NCBI GenBank assembly: GCA_002307055.1
Contig: DBTM01000052.1
Location: 1-64,000, forward strand
Length of the DNA: 64,000 bases
Reading direction: 5' to 3'
Source: Clostridiales bacterium UBA1316
Lineage (GTDB): Bacteria; Bacillota; Clostridia; Oscillospirales; Oscillospiraceae
This document shows, in pieces, positions 43,581-51,697 of this stretch. Every line of letters starts with the position of its first letter. The stretch's first letter is position 1. Position numbers and translations under genes: made by a program. Below the pieces are notes generated by a model. It saw only the letters and a program-made list of their open reading frames with translations, was not told the DNA's origin and did not search any database.

Positions 43581-44519
43581 ATGCAGACAACACTATTGGG
43601 CAGGACGGGGCTCAGCGTCACAGCCGCGGGGCTCGGCTGCGGCGGCTTTTCGCGCATCGGCGTGGCAAAATACGGCGAGGCGCATGCTTCCGGCATCGCG
43701 CGCGCGGCCTATGACGCGGGTGTCACCTTCTTTGACACCGCGGCGGTCTACGGCACGGAAACCGCGCTTGGCAAAGGACTTGCGGGGCTTCCCCGCTCTT
43801 CCTACGTCCTTTCGACAAAATTTCCATACCGCGGCCCAGCAGGGCTTCAAGGCCCCGAGCTTCTTGTCAAAACGCTCGACGAGAGTTTACGCGCGCTCGG
43901 CACAGACTACATTGATGTCTATCATATCCACGCGGTTACGGCAGCCGACTATCCCTGGGTACGCGGCACGCTGCTGCCCGAGCTGCTGCGCGCCAAGGAA
44001 AAAGGGAAAATCCGCTTTGTCGGCATCACAGAGCAATTCGCCGTGGACACCAGTCACGAAATGCTCAAGCTTGCCCTGCCGGAAAATCACTTTGACGTGA
44101 TCATGACCGGCTATAACCTGCTCAATCCCTCCGCCGCAAAAACTGTTTTACCGACTGCCATTAAAAACAATGTCGCCGTGCTGTGCATGTTCGCCGTGCG
44201 CTCGGCGCTGTCGAACCCCGCCCAGCTGAAAATCGACCTGGGGCGCATTTTAGCGCGCAGCCAAGGCGGCGCGGGCCTGACCGACGACCCTCACATACTC
44301 GATTTCCTATTGGAACCCGGCGCCGCCGAAAGCATCACGGAGGCTGCCTACCGCTTCGCCCGCCACACCCCCGGCATCACCGTCACCCTCACCGGCACAA
44401 GCGAAAAAGCCCACCTGCTCGCCAATCTCCGCTCCATAAACGCCCCTCCCCTCCCGTCAGCCGTATTAGCTCGCCTCTCCGCCCTGTTCGGCAATGTCGA
44501 CTGCGTCAGCGGCCAATGA
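43581..44519 (+). CDS. Aldo/keto reductase, L-galactose/L-fucose dehydrogenase-like
   Basis: 312 residues, ATG 43581 after AAGGAGCTGACATAA. TIM-barrel aldo/keto reductase: Asp and Tyr in TFFDTAAVYGTE, Lys in LSTKFPYRG, His in YHIHAVTAADY. The LGRTGLSVTAAGLGCGGFSR opening and overall layout fit the group that includes L-galactose and L-fucose dehydrogenases. If so it could act on L-sugars released by the GH95 enzyme 25 kb away, but that link is speculative. Stand-alone gene, divergent from potA, with a terminator behind it. Confidence 0.85.
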   Translation: MQTTLLGRTGLSVTAAGLGCGGFSRIGVAKYGEAHASGIARAAYDAGVTFFDTAAVYGTETALGKGLAGLPRSSYVLSTKFPYRGPAGLQGPELLVKTLDESLRALGTDYIDVYHIHAVTAADYPWVRGTLLPELLRAKEKGKIRFVGITEQFAVDTSHEMLKLALPENHFDVIMTGYNLLNPSAAKTVLPTAIKNNVAVLCMFAVRSALSNPAQLKIDLGRILARSQGGAGLTDDPHILDFLLEPGAAESITEAAYRFARHTPGITVTLTGTSEKAHLLANLRSINAPPLPSAVLARLSALFGNVDCVSGQ

Positions 44520-44567
44520 CCGCGGATGGCGGTAAGGTCTGAGAGCGTGTTTTGTATGTAAAATTTT

Positions 44568-44599
44568 AGCGGGTATCGAACGATGGCCCGATACCCGCT
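44568..44599 (+). terminator. Terminator after the aldo/keto reductase
   Basis: AGCGGGTATCG (44568-44578) pairs with CGATACCCGCT (44589-44599), followed by TGCTTTTATT. It lies just before the end of the convergent HicB-like gene. Confidence 0.8.
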
Positions 44600-44607
44600 T
44601 GCTTTTA

Positions 44608-44844
44608 TTATCGATTGTCTTGGCGTTCGATTGTCTGACCCCCATTTTTACTGAGCAGATACAAGCAATATTGGTTCATGCTGATTCCCTCGCGTTTGGA
44701 CTCCTCTGCCAGCTCACGGTGCAGGGATTTCGGAATCCGCAGCTTAAACTGGCCTGAATACTGTTCATCACCATTCGGCTCCGGAATGCCGATGCCGTCT
44801 TCAAGCGCGGCGGCTATCCATTCCTTTTTTGCATCCGCTCGCAT
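44608..44844 (-). pseudogene. HicB-like antitoxin, N-terminally truncated
   Basis: 78 residues from ATG 44844. The C-terminal ~40 residues (SGQFKLRIPKSLHRELAEESKREGISMNQYCLYLLS) are the ribbon-helix-helix DNA-binding part of HicB-family antitoxins. The part just before it (KKEWIAAALEDGIGIPEP) matches the end of the HicB core. The first ~50 residues of the HicB fold are missing: the frame continues upstream with family-like residues to about 44913 and then meets a stop. No ribosome site precedes ATG 44844, and no HicA toxin gene is visible on either side. It is most likely a remnant of a toxin-antitoxin locus, though a short DNA-binding protein could still be made. Confidence 0.6.
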
Positions 44845-45090
44845 TGAAACAGCTGTTTCAATATTATCTCGTCCTTTTTCTCTACCAGCTATTGCTTTAC
44901 GCGCTTTGTCAGCTTATGCTTAAATATACAATACTTACCATAATAATGCAAATACTAATCACAAGCTGGCCAGAATCCGCTGTTCGGTTTTACAAAGCTA
45001 AAGAGCTTAAGCCCGGTGCCCGCCAGAACTCAAGCTCTTTATTCAACGTGCTGATGTCATCTTAAATGCACGTTCGGCGGCTTCGCGGCA

Positions 45091-45519
45091 TCAGATAATA
45101 TCGCATAGGCCGTCTGTTATATCCGCCAAACCCTCTTCGATGCGGCAGATCCCCGCTCTGATATGTTCAACACCCTCGGTTCTATGGCCGCGGAGGATAT
45201 CATTCAAACCCTCGCAGATGCTTCTGATCCCTCTGCGAATGTCCCGGATACCGTCCCGAATGTCTCTTAAGTCTTCACGGTCTATATCAAAACGTACTGC
45301 TTTAACGCCGCTTATTAAATCACAAAGTCCTTCGTTAATATGGCAAATTCCTTCACAGATGCAGCGTCTGCCCTCACAGAAATGATGGTTCAGTATATCG
45401 TTGAGGCCCCCGCGGATATCGCTCAGGCCTTTGCGGATGTCCTTCAAACCTTCTTTGATATCGTTCACGGCATTTTCCCGGCTGCAGCAGCATATGCCGG
45501 CACAACAAGCATTACACAT
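45091..45519 (-). CDS. Heptad-repeat protein with Cys-rich N-terminus, unknown
   Basis: 142 residues from ATG 45519 (MCNACCAGICCC); the frame is open to an ATG at 45573 (160 residues), and the start is uncertain because AAAGGA is a little far from 45519. The protein is built from a seven-residue unit close to x-D-I-R-x-G-[L/I]: NDIKEGL, KDIRKGL, SDIRGGL, then after a Cys-containing break DLRDIRDGI, RDIRRGI, RSICEGL, and at the end CRIEEGL, ADITDGL. The period suggests an amphipathic helix or a solenoid with charged and Gly faces. Six of the first 13 residues include five Cys, which could bind metal or lipid. I recognise no family. It stands alone just before recQ in opposite orientation. Confidence 0.68.
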   Translation of the reverse strand: MCNACCAGICCCSRENAVNDIKEGLKDIRKGLSDIRGGLNDILNHHFCEGRRCICEGICHINEGLCDLISGVKAVRFDIDREDLRDIRDGIRDIRRGIRSICEGLNDILRGHRTEGVEHIRAGICRIEEGLADITDGLCDII

Positions 45520-45658
45520 ACTTATGACCAATCCTTTAAAACGATAATAACGCTCCCTCAACTGTAATAGCATCGGGTGTATTATTATATGTCAGTAAAG
45601 CAGGAAGCGTTTGTTCCAGTCGGCGCACAATAAACTTTGCTCTTAAGAATCGGGAGAT

Positions 45659-47512
45659 ATGATGGACAAGCAAACCGTACTCAAGCAATATTTCGGACAC
45701 GCCGTATTCCGTGCCGGGCAGGAGGCGCTGATTGACGCACTCCTCAGCGGGCGTGACGTGCTGGGCGTGATGCCGACAGGAGCCGGTAAATCGGTGTGCT
45801 ATCAGATTCCCGCGCTGCTGCTTCCCGGAATCACGCTGGTGGTGTCGCCGCTCATTTCGCTGATGAAGGATCAGGTGGCATCACTCGTCCAGGCGGGTGT
45901 CGCCGCGGCGTTCATCAATTCCTCGCTGACGGCTGCACAATACCGCGAGGCGTTCCGGCGGGCTGAGGCAGGTCAGTATAAAATTATCTACATCGCCCCC
46001 GAGCGGCTGGCAACAGCCGATTTTCTGCGTTTTGCCGAGCAGCACCGCATCTCGCTCGTCGCCGTGGATGAGGCGCACTGCGTCTCCCAGTGGGGGCAGG
46101 ATTTCCGGCCCAGCTACCTGAAGATTCTGGATTTTATCAGGCACCTGTCCTACCGCCCGACAGTCGGCGCGTTCACGGCAACGGCCACGAACGAGGTCAA
46201 GACGGATATTATACATATTTTAAAGCTCCACAACCCGCTTTCTCTGACGACCGGCTTTGACCGCGCGAATTTGTATTTCGAGGTTGCCAAGCCTAAAAGC
46301 AAGCCGGTTTATCTCCGCGAGCTGCTCGCGCAGCGCAAAAAGAAAAGCGGCATCATCTACTGCGCCACCCGCGCCGCCGTGGAGCGCGTCTGCGAGGAGC
46401 TCCGCGAGCGCGGCATCAGCGCCACCCGCTACCACGCGGGTCTTGAGGATGAGGAGCGCCATAAAAATCAGGACGATTTTGTTTATGACCGCCGCCGCGT
46501 CATGGTTGCCACCAACGCCTTCGGCATGGGCATTGACAAATCCAACGTGAGCTTCGTCATCCATTACAACATGCCCAAAAACCTGGAGAGTTATTATCAG
46601 GAGGCCGGCCGCGCCGGGCGTGACGGCGAACCCGCGGACTGTATCCTGCTCTTTTCAAACGGTGACATCCAAACAGCTAAATTCCTCATTCAAAACGCCG
46701 AGGAAAACGGCGAGTTGTCCGCCGACGAGCGCGAAGCCGTTCTGCGCCGCGACATGGAGCGGCTCGAGCAAATGATCGGCTATTGCAAAACCGGCAGCTG
46801 CCTGCGGGAATATATCCTCGCCTATTTCGGCGAGGCGCACAGCGGCTATTGCGGTAATTGCGGCAGCTGTAAAAGTGAGTATGTTCAGGAAGACATCACC
46901 CAGGAGGCCCAGATGATTCTCTCCTGCGTTTCGAGAGTAGAAAAGAAATACACCTATGGCCTCGGCGTCACACTCTACGTGCGCATGCTGCACGGCAGCA
47001 AGGAACAGCGCGTCACCCAGCTCAATCTCGATAAGCTCCCGACCTACGGCGTCATGCGGCACATCGACAGGCGCAAAATCCGCGAGTACATCGATTTTCT
47101 CGTCACCGAGGGGTATCTGCTGGTCACTGAGGGCGAATTTCCCGTCCTGCGCCAGACAGAAAAAGCCCGCACCGTGCTGTTTGAGGGCGAAACCGTGACG
47201 ATACCTGTCAAAAAGCAGCTCGCAGCCCCTGAAGCACAGATGCACCGCGCGCATAAAACTCCCGATCATGAATCCCCGGAGCTGCCCGATGATGACCTTC
47301 TCTCCGCCCTCAAGGCCCTCCGCACCCGTCTGGCGCAGGAAGCCGCCGTCCCCTCCTACATCATTTTTTCCAATGCCGCCCTCGCCGACATGGCCGCAAA
47401 AAGGCCCCGCACAATAACGGAGTTCCTCGATGTCTCCGGCGTCGGCGAGGTCAAAGCCGAAAAGTACGGCAATGCGTTTTTAAAAGCGATCGCGGATTAT
47501 ATAAGCCGTTAA
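45659..47512 (+). CDS. recQ: ATP-dependent DNA helicase RecQ
   Basis: 617 residues; of the two adjacent ATGs, 45662 fits the GGGAGATATG spacing better. Motif 0 FGHAVFRAGQEALIDAL, Walker A MPTGAGKS, DEAHCVSQWGQDFRPSY and motif VI YYQEAGRAGRDG are all intact. The RecQ-Ct zinc site is present (YCKTGSC, GYCGNCGSC), then a winged helix, and a C-terminal HRDC domain (YIIFSNAALADMAAKRPRT ... VSGVGEVKAEKYG). RecQ unwinds 3'-5' at replication and recombination intermediates. It is transcribed alone; the flagellin behind it has its own promoter. Confidence 0.95.
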   Translation: MMDKQTVLKQYFGHAVFRAGQEALIDALLSGRDVLGVMPTGAGKSVCYQIPALLLPGITLVVSPLISLMKDQVASLVQAGVAAAFINSSLTAAQYREAFRRAEAGQYKIIYIAPERLATADFLRFAEQHRISLVAVDEAHCVSQWGQDFRPSYLKILDFIRHLSYRPTVGAFTATATNEVKTDIIHILKLHNPLSLTTGFDRANLYFEVAKPKSKPVYLRELLAQRKKKSGIIYCATRAAVERVCEELRERGISATRYHAGLEDEERHKNQDDFVYDRRRVMVATNAFGMGIDKSNVSFVIHYNMPKNLESYYQEAGRAGRDGEPADCILLFSNGDIQTAKFLIQNAEENGELSADEREAVLRRDMERLEQMIGYCKTGSCLREYILAYFGEAHSGYCGNCGSCKSEYVQEDITQEAQMILSCVSRVEKKYTYGLGVTLYVRMLHGSKEQRVTQLNLDKLPTYGVMRHIDRRKIREYIDFLVTEGYLLVTEGEFPVLRQTEKARTVLFEGETVTIPVKKQLAAPEAQMHRAHKTPDHESPELPDDDLLSALKALRTRLAQEAAVPSYIIFSNAALADMAAKRPRTITEFLDVSGVGEVKAEKYGNAFLKAIADYISR

Positions 47513-47521
47513 CACCAATAT

Positions 47522-47548
47522 TAAACTTTTTTTCCTTTTTTACGATAA
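47522..47548 (+). promoter_or_regulatory. Sigma-28 type promoter of the flagellin gene
   Basis: TAAA (47522-47525), exactly 15 bases, then TACGATAA (47541-47548), against the sigma-28/sigma-D consensus TAAA-N15-GCCGATAA (six of eight in the -10 part). It lies 67 bases before the flagellin start, just after the recQ stop. Confidence 0.68.
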
Positions 47549-47615
47549 TATATAGTATGGATAAAAGTACAAGCAGTAAAAACACCCGGCTATGCCTGAT
47601 TGAGGAAAGATAACC

Positions 47616-48539
47616 ATGCGCATTAATTCGAATTTAATTGCGATGAACACCTATATCGATTATAAAAAAAACACCGCCATGCTGACAAGCTCTGTTCAAA
47701 AGCTGTCTTCGGGCTGTGCGATCAACTCCGCCGCGGATGATGCGGCAGGACTTGCCATATCTGAAAAGATGCGTGCCCAAATCCGGGGACTTGATGTCGC
47801 TAAATCGAACGCACAAGGCGCGGTATCTCTTCTGCAGACGGCTGACGGTTCGTTGGGCAGTATCAACGAAATTCTGCAGCGTATGCGTGAGCTGGCCGTC
47901 CAGTCGTCTTCCGGCACCAACGACGATAAAACCGACCGCTCCGCCTTGCAGGACGAGTACTCCCAGCTGCAAGCGGAAATTGACGATATTGCCAATACAA
48001 CGACATATAATGCGAAAAATCTGCTTGACGGTTCCATTTCCGCCGCAAAAGAACGCCTTAGTGACACCGGTGAGCTGAATGACGGCGTAACGGATACGCT
48101 TGACAGCACTTTGATTAATAATTATAAAACCGGCAGCTCATATGGGCTGGTCATCCAGATCGGTGCCAACCAGGGCGACGAAAAGACAATAAGCCTCGGC
48201 AGAACGGATATCGCGAATCTGGGACTCTCAGGCTCAGATGTTTCGACACAAGAGGGGGCCTCCTCCTCGATCGGAGCATTGGACACAGCGCTCGAACAGG
48301 TATCGTCTCAGCGGTCCTATCTTGGCGCGCAGATAACCAGTTTTGAAGATATCGCTAATACGGACACACAGGCTCTGTCTGCCGCCGAAAGCCGAATCAT
48401 AGATGTCGATATTGCCAAGGAGATGATAAAATTTACAAACGCGGCTGTCCTGCAGCAGGTAGATATCGCCATTATGGCTCATGCCAACGCCGTGCCCGAA
48501 ACCGTTCTTACCCTGATCAGCAGCTATCGCTCCGCGTAA
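47616..48539 (+). CDS. Flagellin, orphan copy
   Basis: 307 residues, ATG 47616 with GAGGAAAG in front. The N-terminal D0/D1 region is canonical (MRINSNLIAMNTY, VQKLSSGCAINSAADDAAGLAISEKMRAQIRGL, ADGSLGSINEILQRMRELAVQSS). The variable centre is short (~140-200). The C-terminal D1/D0 region begins normally (LEQVSSQRSYLGAQITSFEDIANTDTQALSAAESRIIDVDIAKEM) but ends VDIAIMAHANAVPETVLTLISSYRSA, where flagellins usually read MLAQANQ-P--VL-LL. It is secreted by the flagellar apparatus without a signal peptide. No other flagellar structural gene is in the window. Confidence 0.92.
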   Translation: MRINSNLIAMNTYIDYKKNTAMLTSSVQKLSSGCAINSAADDAAGLAISEKMRAQIRGLDVAKSNAQGAVSLLQTADGSLGSINEILQRMRELAVQSSSGTNDDKTDRSALQDEYSQLQAEIDDIANTTTYNAKNLLDGSISAAKERLSDTGELNDGVTDTLDSTLINNYKTGSSYGLVIQIGANQGDEKTISLGRTDIANLGLSGSDVSTQEGASSSIGALDTALEQVSSQRSYLGAQITSFEDIANTDTQALSAAESRIIDVDIAKEMIKFTNAAVLQQVDIAIMAHANAVPETVLTLISSYRSA

Positions 48540-48607
48540 GATACAGTTCTCCTGTCTTGTTTTTAAAAGCAAAATAAATACGTTCTGAGGCGGAAAAAGG
48601 TAACTGG

Positions 48608-49285
48608 ATGTTGGACACACTTTTCGATCAATTTGACAGTATTGTATTCGTTGATACGGAGACCTCGGGGCTCAATCCGCGGACAGATGAAATCATTGAG
48701 CTTGGCATTTTACGCGTTGTTCGTTCAAATGAGCTTCTCGATATTGACCGCGAAACGGGCATGCTTATCCGGTTATCGCCGGGCAGGAAGCTAAGCTATA
48801 ACATCACGCAGATTACAGGCATCACCCAGCTGATGCTGGACAGCGGCGGTGCCGAAAAAGCCGCGGCGTGTCAGGCGCTGGCAGAAGTCTTAGGCCACGG
48901 CTCCCCGCTCGTCGTCGCCTATAATGCCCATTTTGATCTGAGCTTTCTCTATCATTTTTTGCTTGGCTTCGGGATGGAAAATGTTTTGAGTAATGTCAAA
49001 ATGCTCGATGCCCTTACGGTTTTTAGAGACCGCCGTGAGTATCCGCACAAACTCGATAATGCCGTTGCCGCCTATACCCTCGCAGCGAAAAACACCCACC
49101 GGGCCATCGACGACGCCAGAACAACCTACGAACTGCTTTGCGCCATGGATGCTGAAGAGGCCGACCTTGACCGCTACATCAACCTCTTCGGCTACAACCC
49201 CAAATACGGCATCACCGGCAGCCGCATCACCTCCGTCCGCTATCTGCCTCAGCTTTATAAGCGCGAAAAGAAGCTGTATGAGTGA
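48608..49285 (+). CDS. DEDDh 3'-5' exonuclease (DnaQ-like)
   Basis: 225 residues, ATG 48608. Exonuclease motifs are complete: ExoI FVDTETSGLNPRTDEIIELG (Asp, Glu), ExoII VAYNAHFDLSFL (Asp) and ExoIII HRAIDDARTTYEL (His, Asp), giving a DEDDh active site as in the DNA polymerase III epsilon subunit and RNase T. The ~45 residues behind the domain (INLFGYNPKYGITGSRITSVRYLPQLY) are seen in clostridial DnaQ-like proteins with unknown role. Could edit DNA or process RNA. It is 68 bases after the flagellin and has GGCGGAAAAAGGTAACTGG before the start. Confidence 0.88.
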   Translation: MLDTLFDQFDSIVFVDTETSGLNPRTDEIIELGILRVVRSNELLDIDRETGMLIRLSPGRKLSYNITQITGITQLMLDSGGAEKAAACQALAEVLGHGSPLVVAYNAHFDLSFLYHFLLGFGMENVLSNVKMLDALTVFRDRREYPHKLDNAVAAYTLAAKNTHRAIDDARTTYELLCAMDAEEADLDRYINLFGYNPKYGITGSRITSVRYLPQLYKREKKLYE

Positions 49286-49310
49286 ACACAAGGGGTCGTT
49301 CTGTGTTGTT
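49285..49310. repeat. REP-like palindrome, diverged copy
   Basis: AACACAAGGGGTCGTTCT followed by GTGTTGTT resembles the better copy at 50545-50576 (AACACAGGGGGACGGTTCT ... GTGTTGTT). It abuts the exonuclease stop on one side and the end of the methyltransferase read-through frame on the other. Confidence 0.5.
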
Positions 49311-49532
49311 CTAATCCTTTCGTGAAGACACCACATGCATCGCCATCCACTGCAAAATCTCGTTTTCGAAAGGGAAAATATCGTTTGCAGGCACGGGCAG
49401 CTCGCCATAAATCTGCGTGGTGATATTTTCAAGGTAACCGGTTGCAGTGCACTTCTCAAGCCATTGGCTGATATCATAGAGCCTTTCGTTATCGTGATGA
49501 TAGCTCGAATCAAGGCTTGCAAATAGCCGCTT
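49311..49532 (-). other. In-frame continuation of the methyltransferase past an amber codon
   Basis: Directly after the TAG stop of the HTH-methyltransferase the same frame stays open for 73 codons to a second TAG at 49311-49313. The translated part is protein-like (KRLFASLDSSYHHDNER, LYDISQWLEKCTATGY, LENITTQIYGELPVP, FENEILQWMAMHVVSS), with no frame change. It reads as the natural C-terminus of the enzyme separated by a nonsense mutation. It may be untranslated, or made by read-through. Confidence 0.65.
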
Positions 49533-50441
49533 CTATTTTTTTGTATTATCACTTTCATGATCATCAACGCAGCTGATGTTATATATGGCGTGTCCTCCAT
49601 TTTTAAGCACACGATAACCTTCGGCAAATCCGGCCATCATTTTCGCCTGCATGCTTTCGAAGCCTCCATTGGAAAAGACAATGTCAACGAAATTATCTGC
49701 CAGTGGGAGGTTTGAACAGTCGCACGCCATATATACCATATCAACATAAGGATTTTTCCATTCATCAGAATAGTACGCCTTATTGTATTTCAGAATTCTA
49801 TGGCTTAAGTCGGCCATGATAATTGTCACAGGCCAATTTATACGCTCAATCATGTATTTAATACCGCTGCCGGTACCGCAAGCCATATCGATAATAATTC
49901 GCGGACGGAGCCTTTCAATATGCTGCCACATAACTTCCTGATAATTCGGCTTGCCCTGCATATATCTCGGGTTACCGGGATAATGCTGCTGTGTCAGATA
50001 ATGCTCATAATTCCTGAGCCATAATGACCAGAGTTCCCCCGGAATCTCGCGGGAACCAAAATGGATAACACCGTCGGCTACTTCATATTTATGACCATTC
50101 TCACAGCCAAAGCTCAGCTTTTCCTGTCTTTTCAGCGTATTCGGGCTTAATCGGCTGCGGCACTGCGGACAGATGAGATACTTACTGATATACGCCATTC
50201 CTCTGTCGATACCGCCGTGTGTATCAATCAAGACTTCACCCTCAAGAATTGTATTTATTGCCGTTTTACATATCCACGAAATATTGAGAAGTACTTCAAT
50301 GTCCGGCAGAGCTAACCCTGTTTCCCATTTCGATACAGCCTGTGTACTGACATTCAGTTTTTCAGCAAAAACAGCTTGAGAATAACCCAGTTCCTTTCGC
50401 AGCACGGCAATTCGGCTCCCTGCTGCAGCTTTGTCAATCAT
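49533..50441 (-). CDS. HTH-containing SAM-dependent methyltransferase, amber-interrupted
   Basis: 302 residues from ATG 50441 (MIDKAAAGSRIAVLRKE), which has AAGGGGG in front. Residues ~8-60 are an Xre-type helix-turn-helix (YSQAVFAEKLNVSTQAVSKWETGLALPDIEVLLNIS). Next comes a zinc-ribbon-like part (CPQCRSRL ... GCENGHKYEVADGVIHFG) like that in front of RlmA-type rRNA methyltransferases. A Rossmann methyltransferase core follows (IIIDMACGTGSGIKYM, then ADLSHRILK, YMACDCSNLPLADNFVDIVFSNGGFES). The frame stops at TAG 49535-49533 but continues sensibly to 49311. The combination of a DNA-binding domain and a methyltransferase is unusual, and self-regulation is plausible. Target of methylation unknown. 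REP-like palindromes bracket the gene. Confidence 0.8.
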   Translation of the reverse strand: MIDKAAAGSRIAVLRKELGYSQAVFAEKLNVSTQAVSKWETGLALPDIEVLLNISWICKTAINTILEGEVLIDTHGGIDRGMAYISKYLICPQCRSRLSPNTLKRQEKLSFGCENGHKYEVADGVIHFGSREIPGELWSLWLRNYEHYLTQQHYPGNPRYMQGKPNYQEVMWQHIERLRPRIIIDMACGTGSGIKYMIERINWPVTIIMADLSHRILKYNKAYYSDEWKNPYVDMVYMACDCSNLPLADNFVDIVFSNGGFESMQAKMMAGFAEGYRVLKNGGHAIYNISCVDDHESDNTKK

Positions 50442-50448
50442 ATAAGTA

Positions 50449-50488
50449 CGCCCCCTTATGCATGTCATTCTACATGACCAAGGGGGCG
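50449..50488 (-). promoter_or_regulatory. Hairpin covering the ribosome site of the methyltransferase
   Basis: On the minus strand CGCCCCCTT (50488-50480) pairs with AAGGGGGCG (50457-50449), with ATGT/ACAT pairing inside. The 3' arm contains the AAGGGGG Shine-Dalgarno, eight bases before ATG 50441. It could be a translational switch or the DNA operator of the encoded HTH protein. Confidence 0.6.
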
Positions 50489-50544
50489 TTAACAATATAC
50501 CGTTAATCTAATTGTCACTAAATATATCAACCCTCGGTTGATCA

Positions 50545-50576
50545 AAACACAGGGGGACGGTTCTCCTGTGTTGTTT
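50545..50576. repeat. REP-like palindrome
   Basis: AAACACAGG, a GGGACGGTTCT core and CCTGTGTTGTTT form an imperfect palindrome. The ACACAGG-GGGACGGTTCT-CCTGTGT pattern is familiar to me from dispersed repeats in clostridial genomes, some beside Y1-type transposase genes. None is in the window. A separate short palindrome, ATCAACCCTCGGTTGAT, lies at 50526-50542. Confidence 0.55.
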
Positions 50577-50671
50577 AAGACAGGAACGAGGGGACATATT
50601 GCTTACCGTGAACCCGGTATGTTGCTCCATTTATTTAATCAATATTCTTTATATGCCCTGCCTGTATGCGT

Positions 50672-51667
50672 CTAATGCGTTTTGTAATAATCCCTGGCGT
50701 AATTGTCGTAGACATCCTTAATGATTGCTGTTTTTGTCATGGCGAGCGGATCACCGGGCTGGGCCATAATCATCGCACTGAAGATAAAGCTGCCGCCGGG
50801 GGCAAAGGTGTCCACGTAGGTATACAGCGCTTCGCGTAAAACCGCATCGTCCACGGCCGTGCTGCCGAGGAGACCGGTATTGTCCCAGCAGCCGTTGAGC
50901 GTCAGCTTGCCTGTGTATTTTTTCTTGACGGCGATGAGGTCGTTTGATACCTGCGCCGGATTCCAGCACCGGATGCCGATGTCAAGCCAGTCGTCGATAA
51001 AGCAGTCGGAATGCCCGCAGTCATGCCGGCCCAGCAGCGCACGGTTTTCAAGCGCGATATCGGCGTGCTTCTTATGAAACGGCTTGACGAGCTTTTGATA
51101 CATATCCACCGAGAAGAACGGTGCGCGCATCGCGGCGTCGTCATCCATAATGCTGTAGAGCTCCGGCTTCACATGGCGCATCTGCTGGCGTTCCACCTCG
51201 CAGTAATGCTCGGATATGAAATCAAAAAGCGCATAGACCTCGTCCGGCTCCTCATACATTGCCATCAGCGCGCCGGTAAAGCCCATGAAGCTCACGAGCG
51301 TCAAAAAATAGTCTCCGCCATGGCAGCTGACGGCCTTATTAACCCTGTCGAACTTATCCGTCTGCTTCTTGTAATACCCCTCCCAGTCCCTGTGCGACGT
51401 ATCGGGGTTTTTTATAACATCACGCCATTTGGTGATATCCTCGAGCAGTATTTTCCCCGGTGTGGGCAGCGCGCCGTTCCCTATCTCCTTGCTGCCGATG
51501 TATTCCACGCCGTAAACGGTCGTGATGGGTCCGTTCGGCGCGAAAACAGGCGCGATCATTTCTTCTGTTATCATTTCCATATGCGGGCTGAAAAACATCG
51601 AAGGCACATAATCCGGTATTTCACCGCCGAGCAGCTTTAAAAAATTCTCTTTTGGTGTCAGTGTCAT
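50672..51667 (-). CDS. Uroporphyrinogen-decarboxylase-family protein (methyltransferase-like)
   Basis: 331 residues, ATG 51667 after AGGAGGATAAAA. It has the UroD-fold layout, with FFSPHMEMITEEM at the N-terminus and the C-terminal HDCGHSDCFIDDWLDIGIRCWNPAQVSNDLIAVKKKYTGKLTLNGCWD, which carries the His/Cys residues that bind zinc in the MtaA/CmuA-type corrinoid methyltransferases. True heme-pathway UroD has a different active-site pattern and neighbours. The family members in clostridia often take part in O-demethylation of methoxylated compounds, but no corrinoid protein or other partner is in the window. It is transcribed alone behind three ACATAATGG motifs. Confidence 0.78.
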   Translation of the reverse strand: MTLTPKENFLKLLGGEIPDYVPSMFFSPHMEMITEEMIAPVFAPNGPITTVYGVEYIGSKEIGNGALPTPGKILLEDITKWRDVIKNPDTSHRDWEGYYKKQTDKFDRVNKAVSCHGGDYFLTLVSFMGFTGALMAMYEEPDEVYALFDFISEHYCEVERQQMRHVKPELYSIMDDDAAMRAPFFSVDMYQKLVKPFHKKHADIALENRALLGRHDCGHSDCFIDDWLDIGIRCWNPAQVSNDLIAVKKKYTGKLTLNGCWDNTGLLGSTAVDDAVLREALYTYVDTFAPGGSFIFSAMIMAQPGDPLAMTKTAIIKDVYDNYARDYYKTH

Positions 51668-51697
51668 TTTTATCCTCCTAATCTTAAGCGGATATTC

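Noticed and set aside
48890..49627. Long minus-strand frame overlapping the exonuclease and the methyltransferase tail
   Set aside because: It is the shadow of the exonuclease gene and of the read-through tail in another frame; the sequence has no family features.
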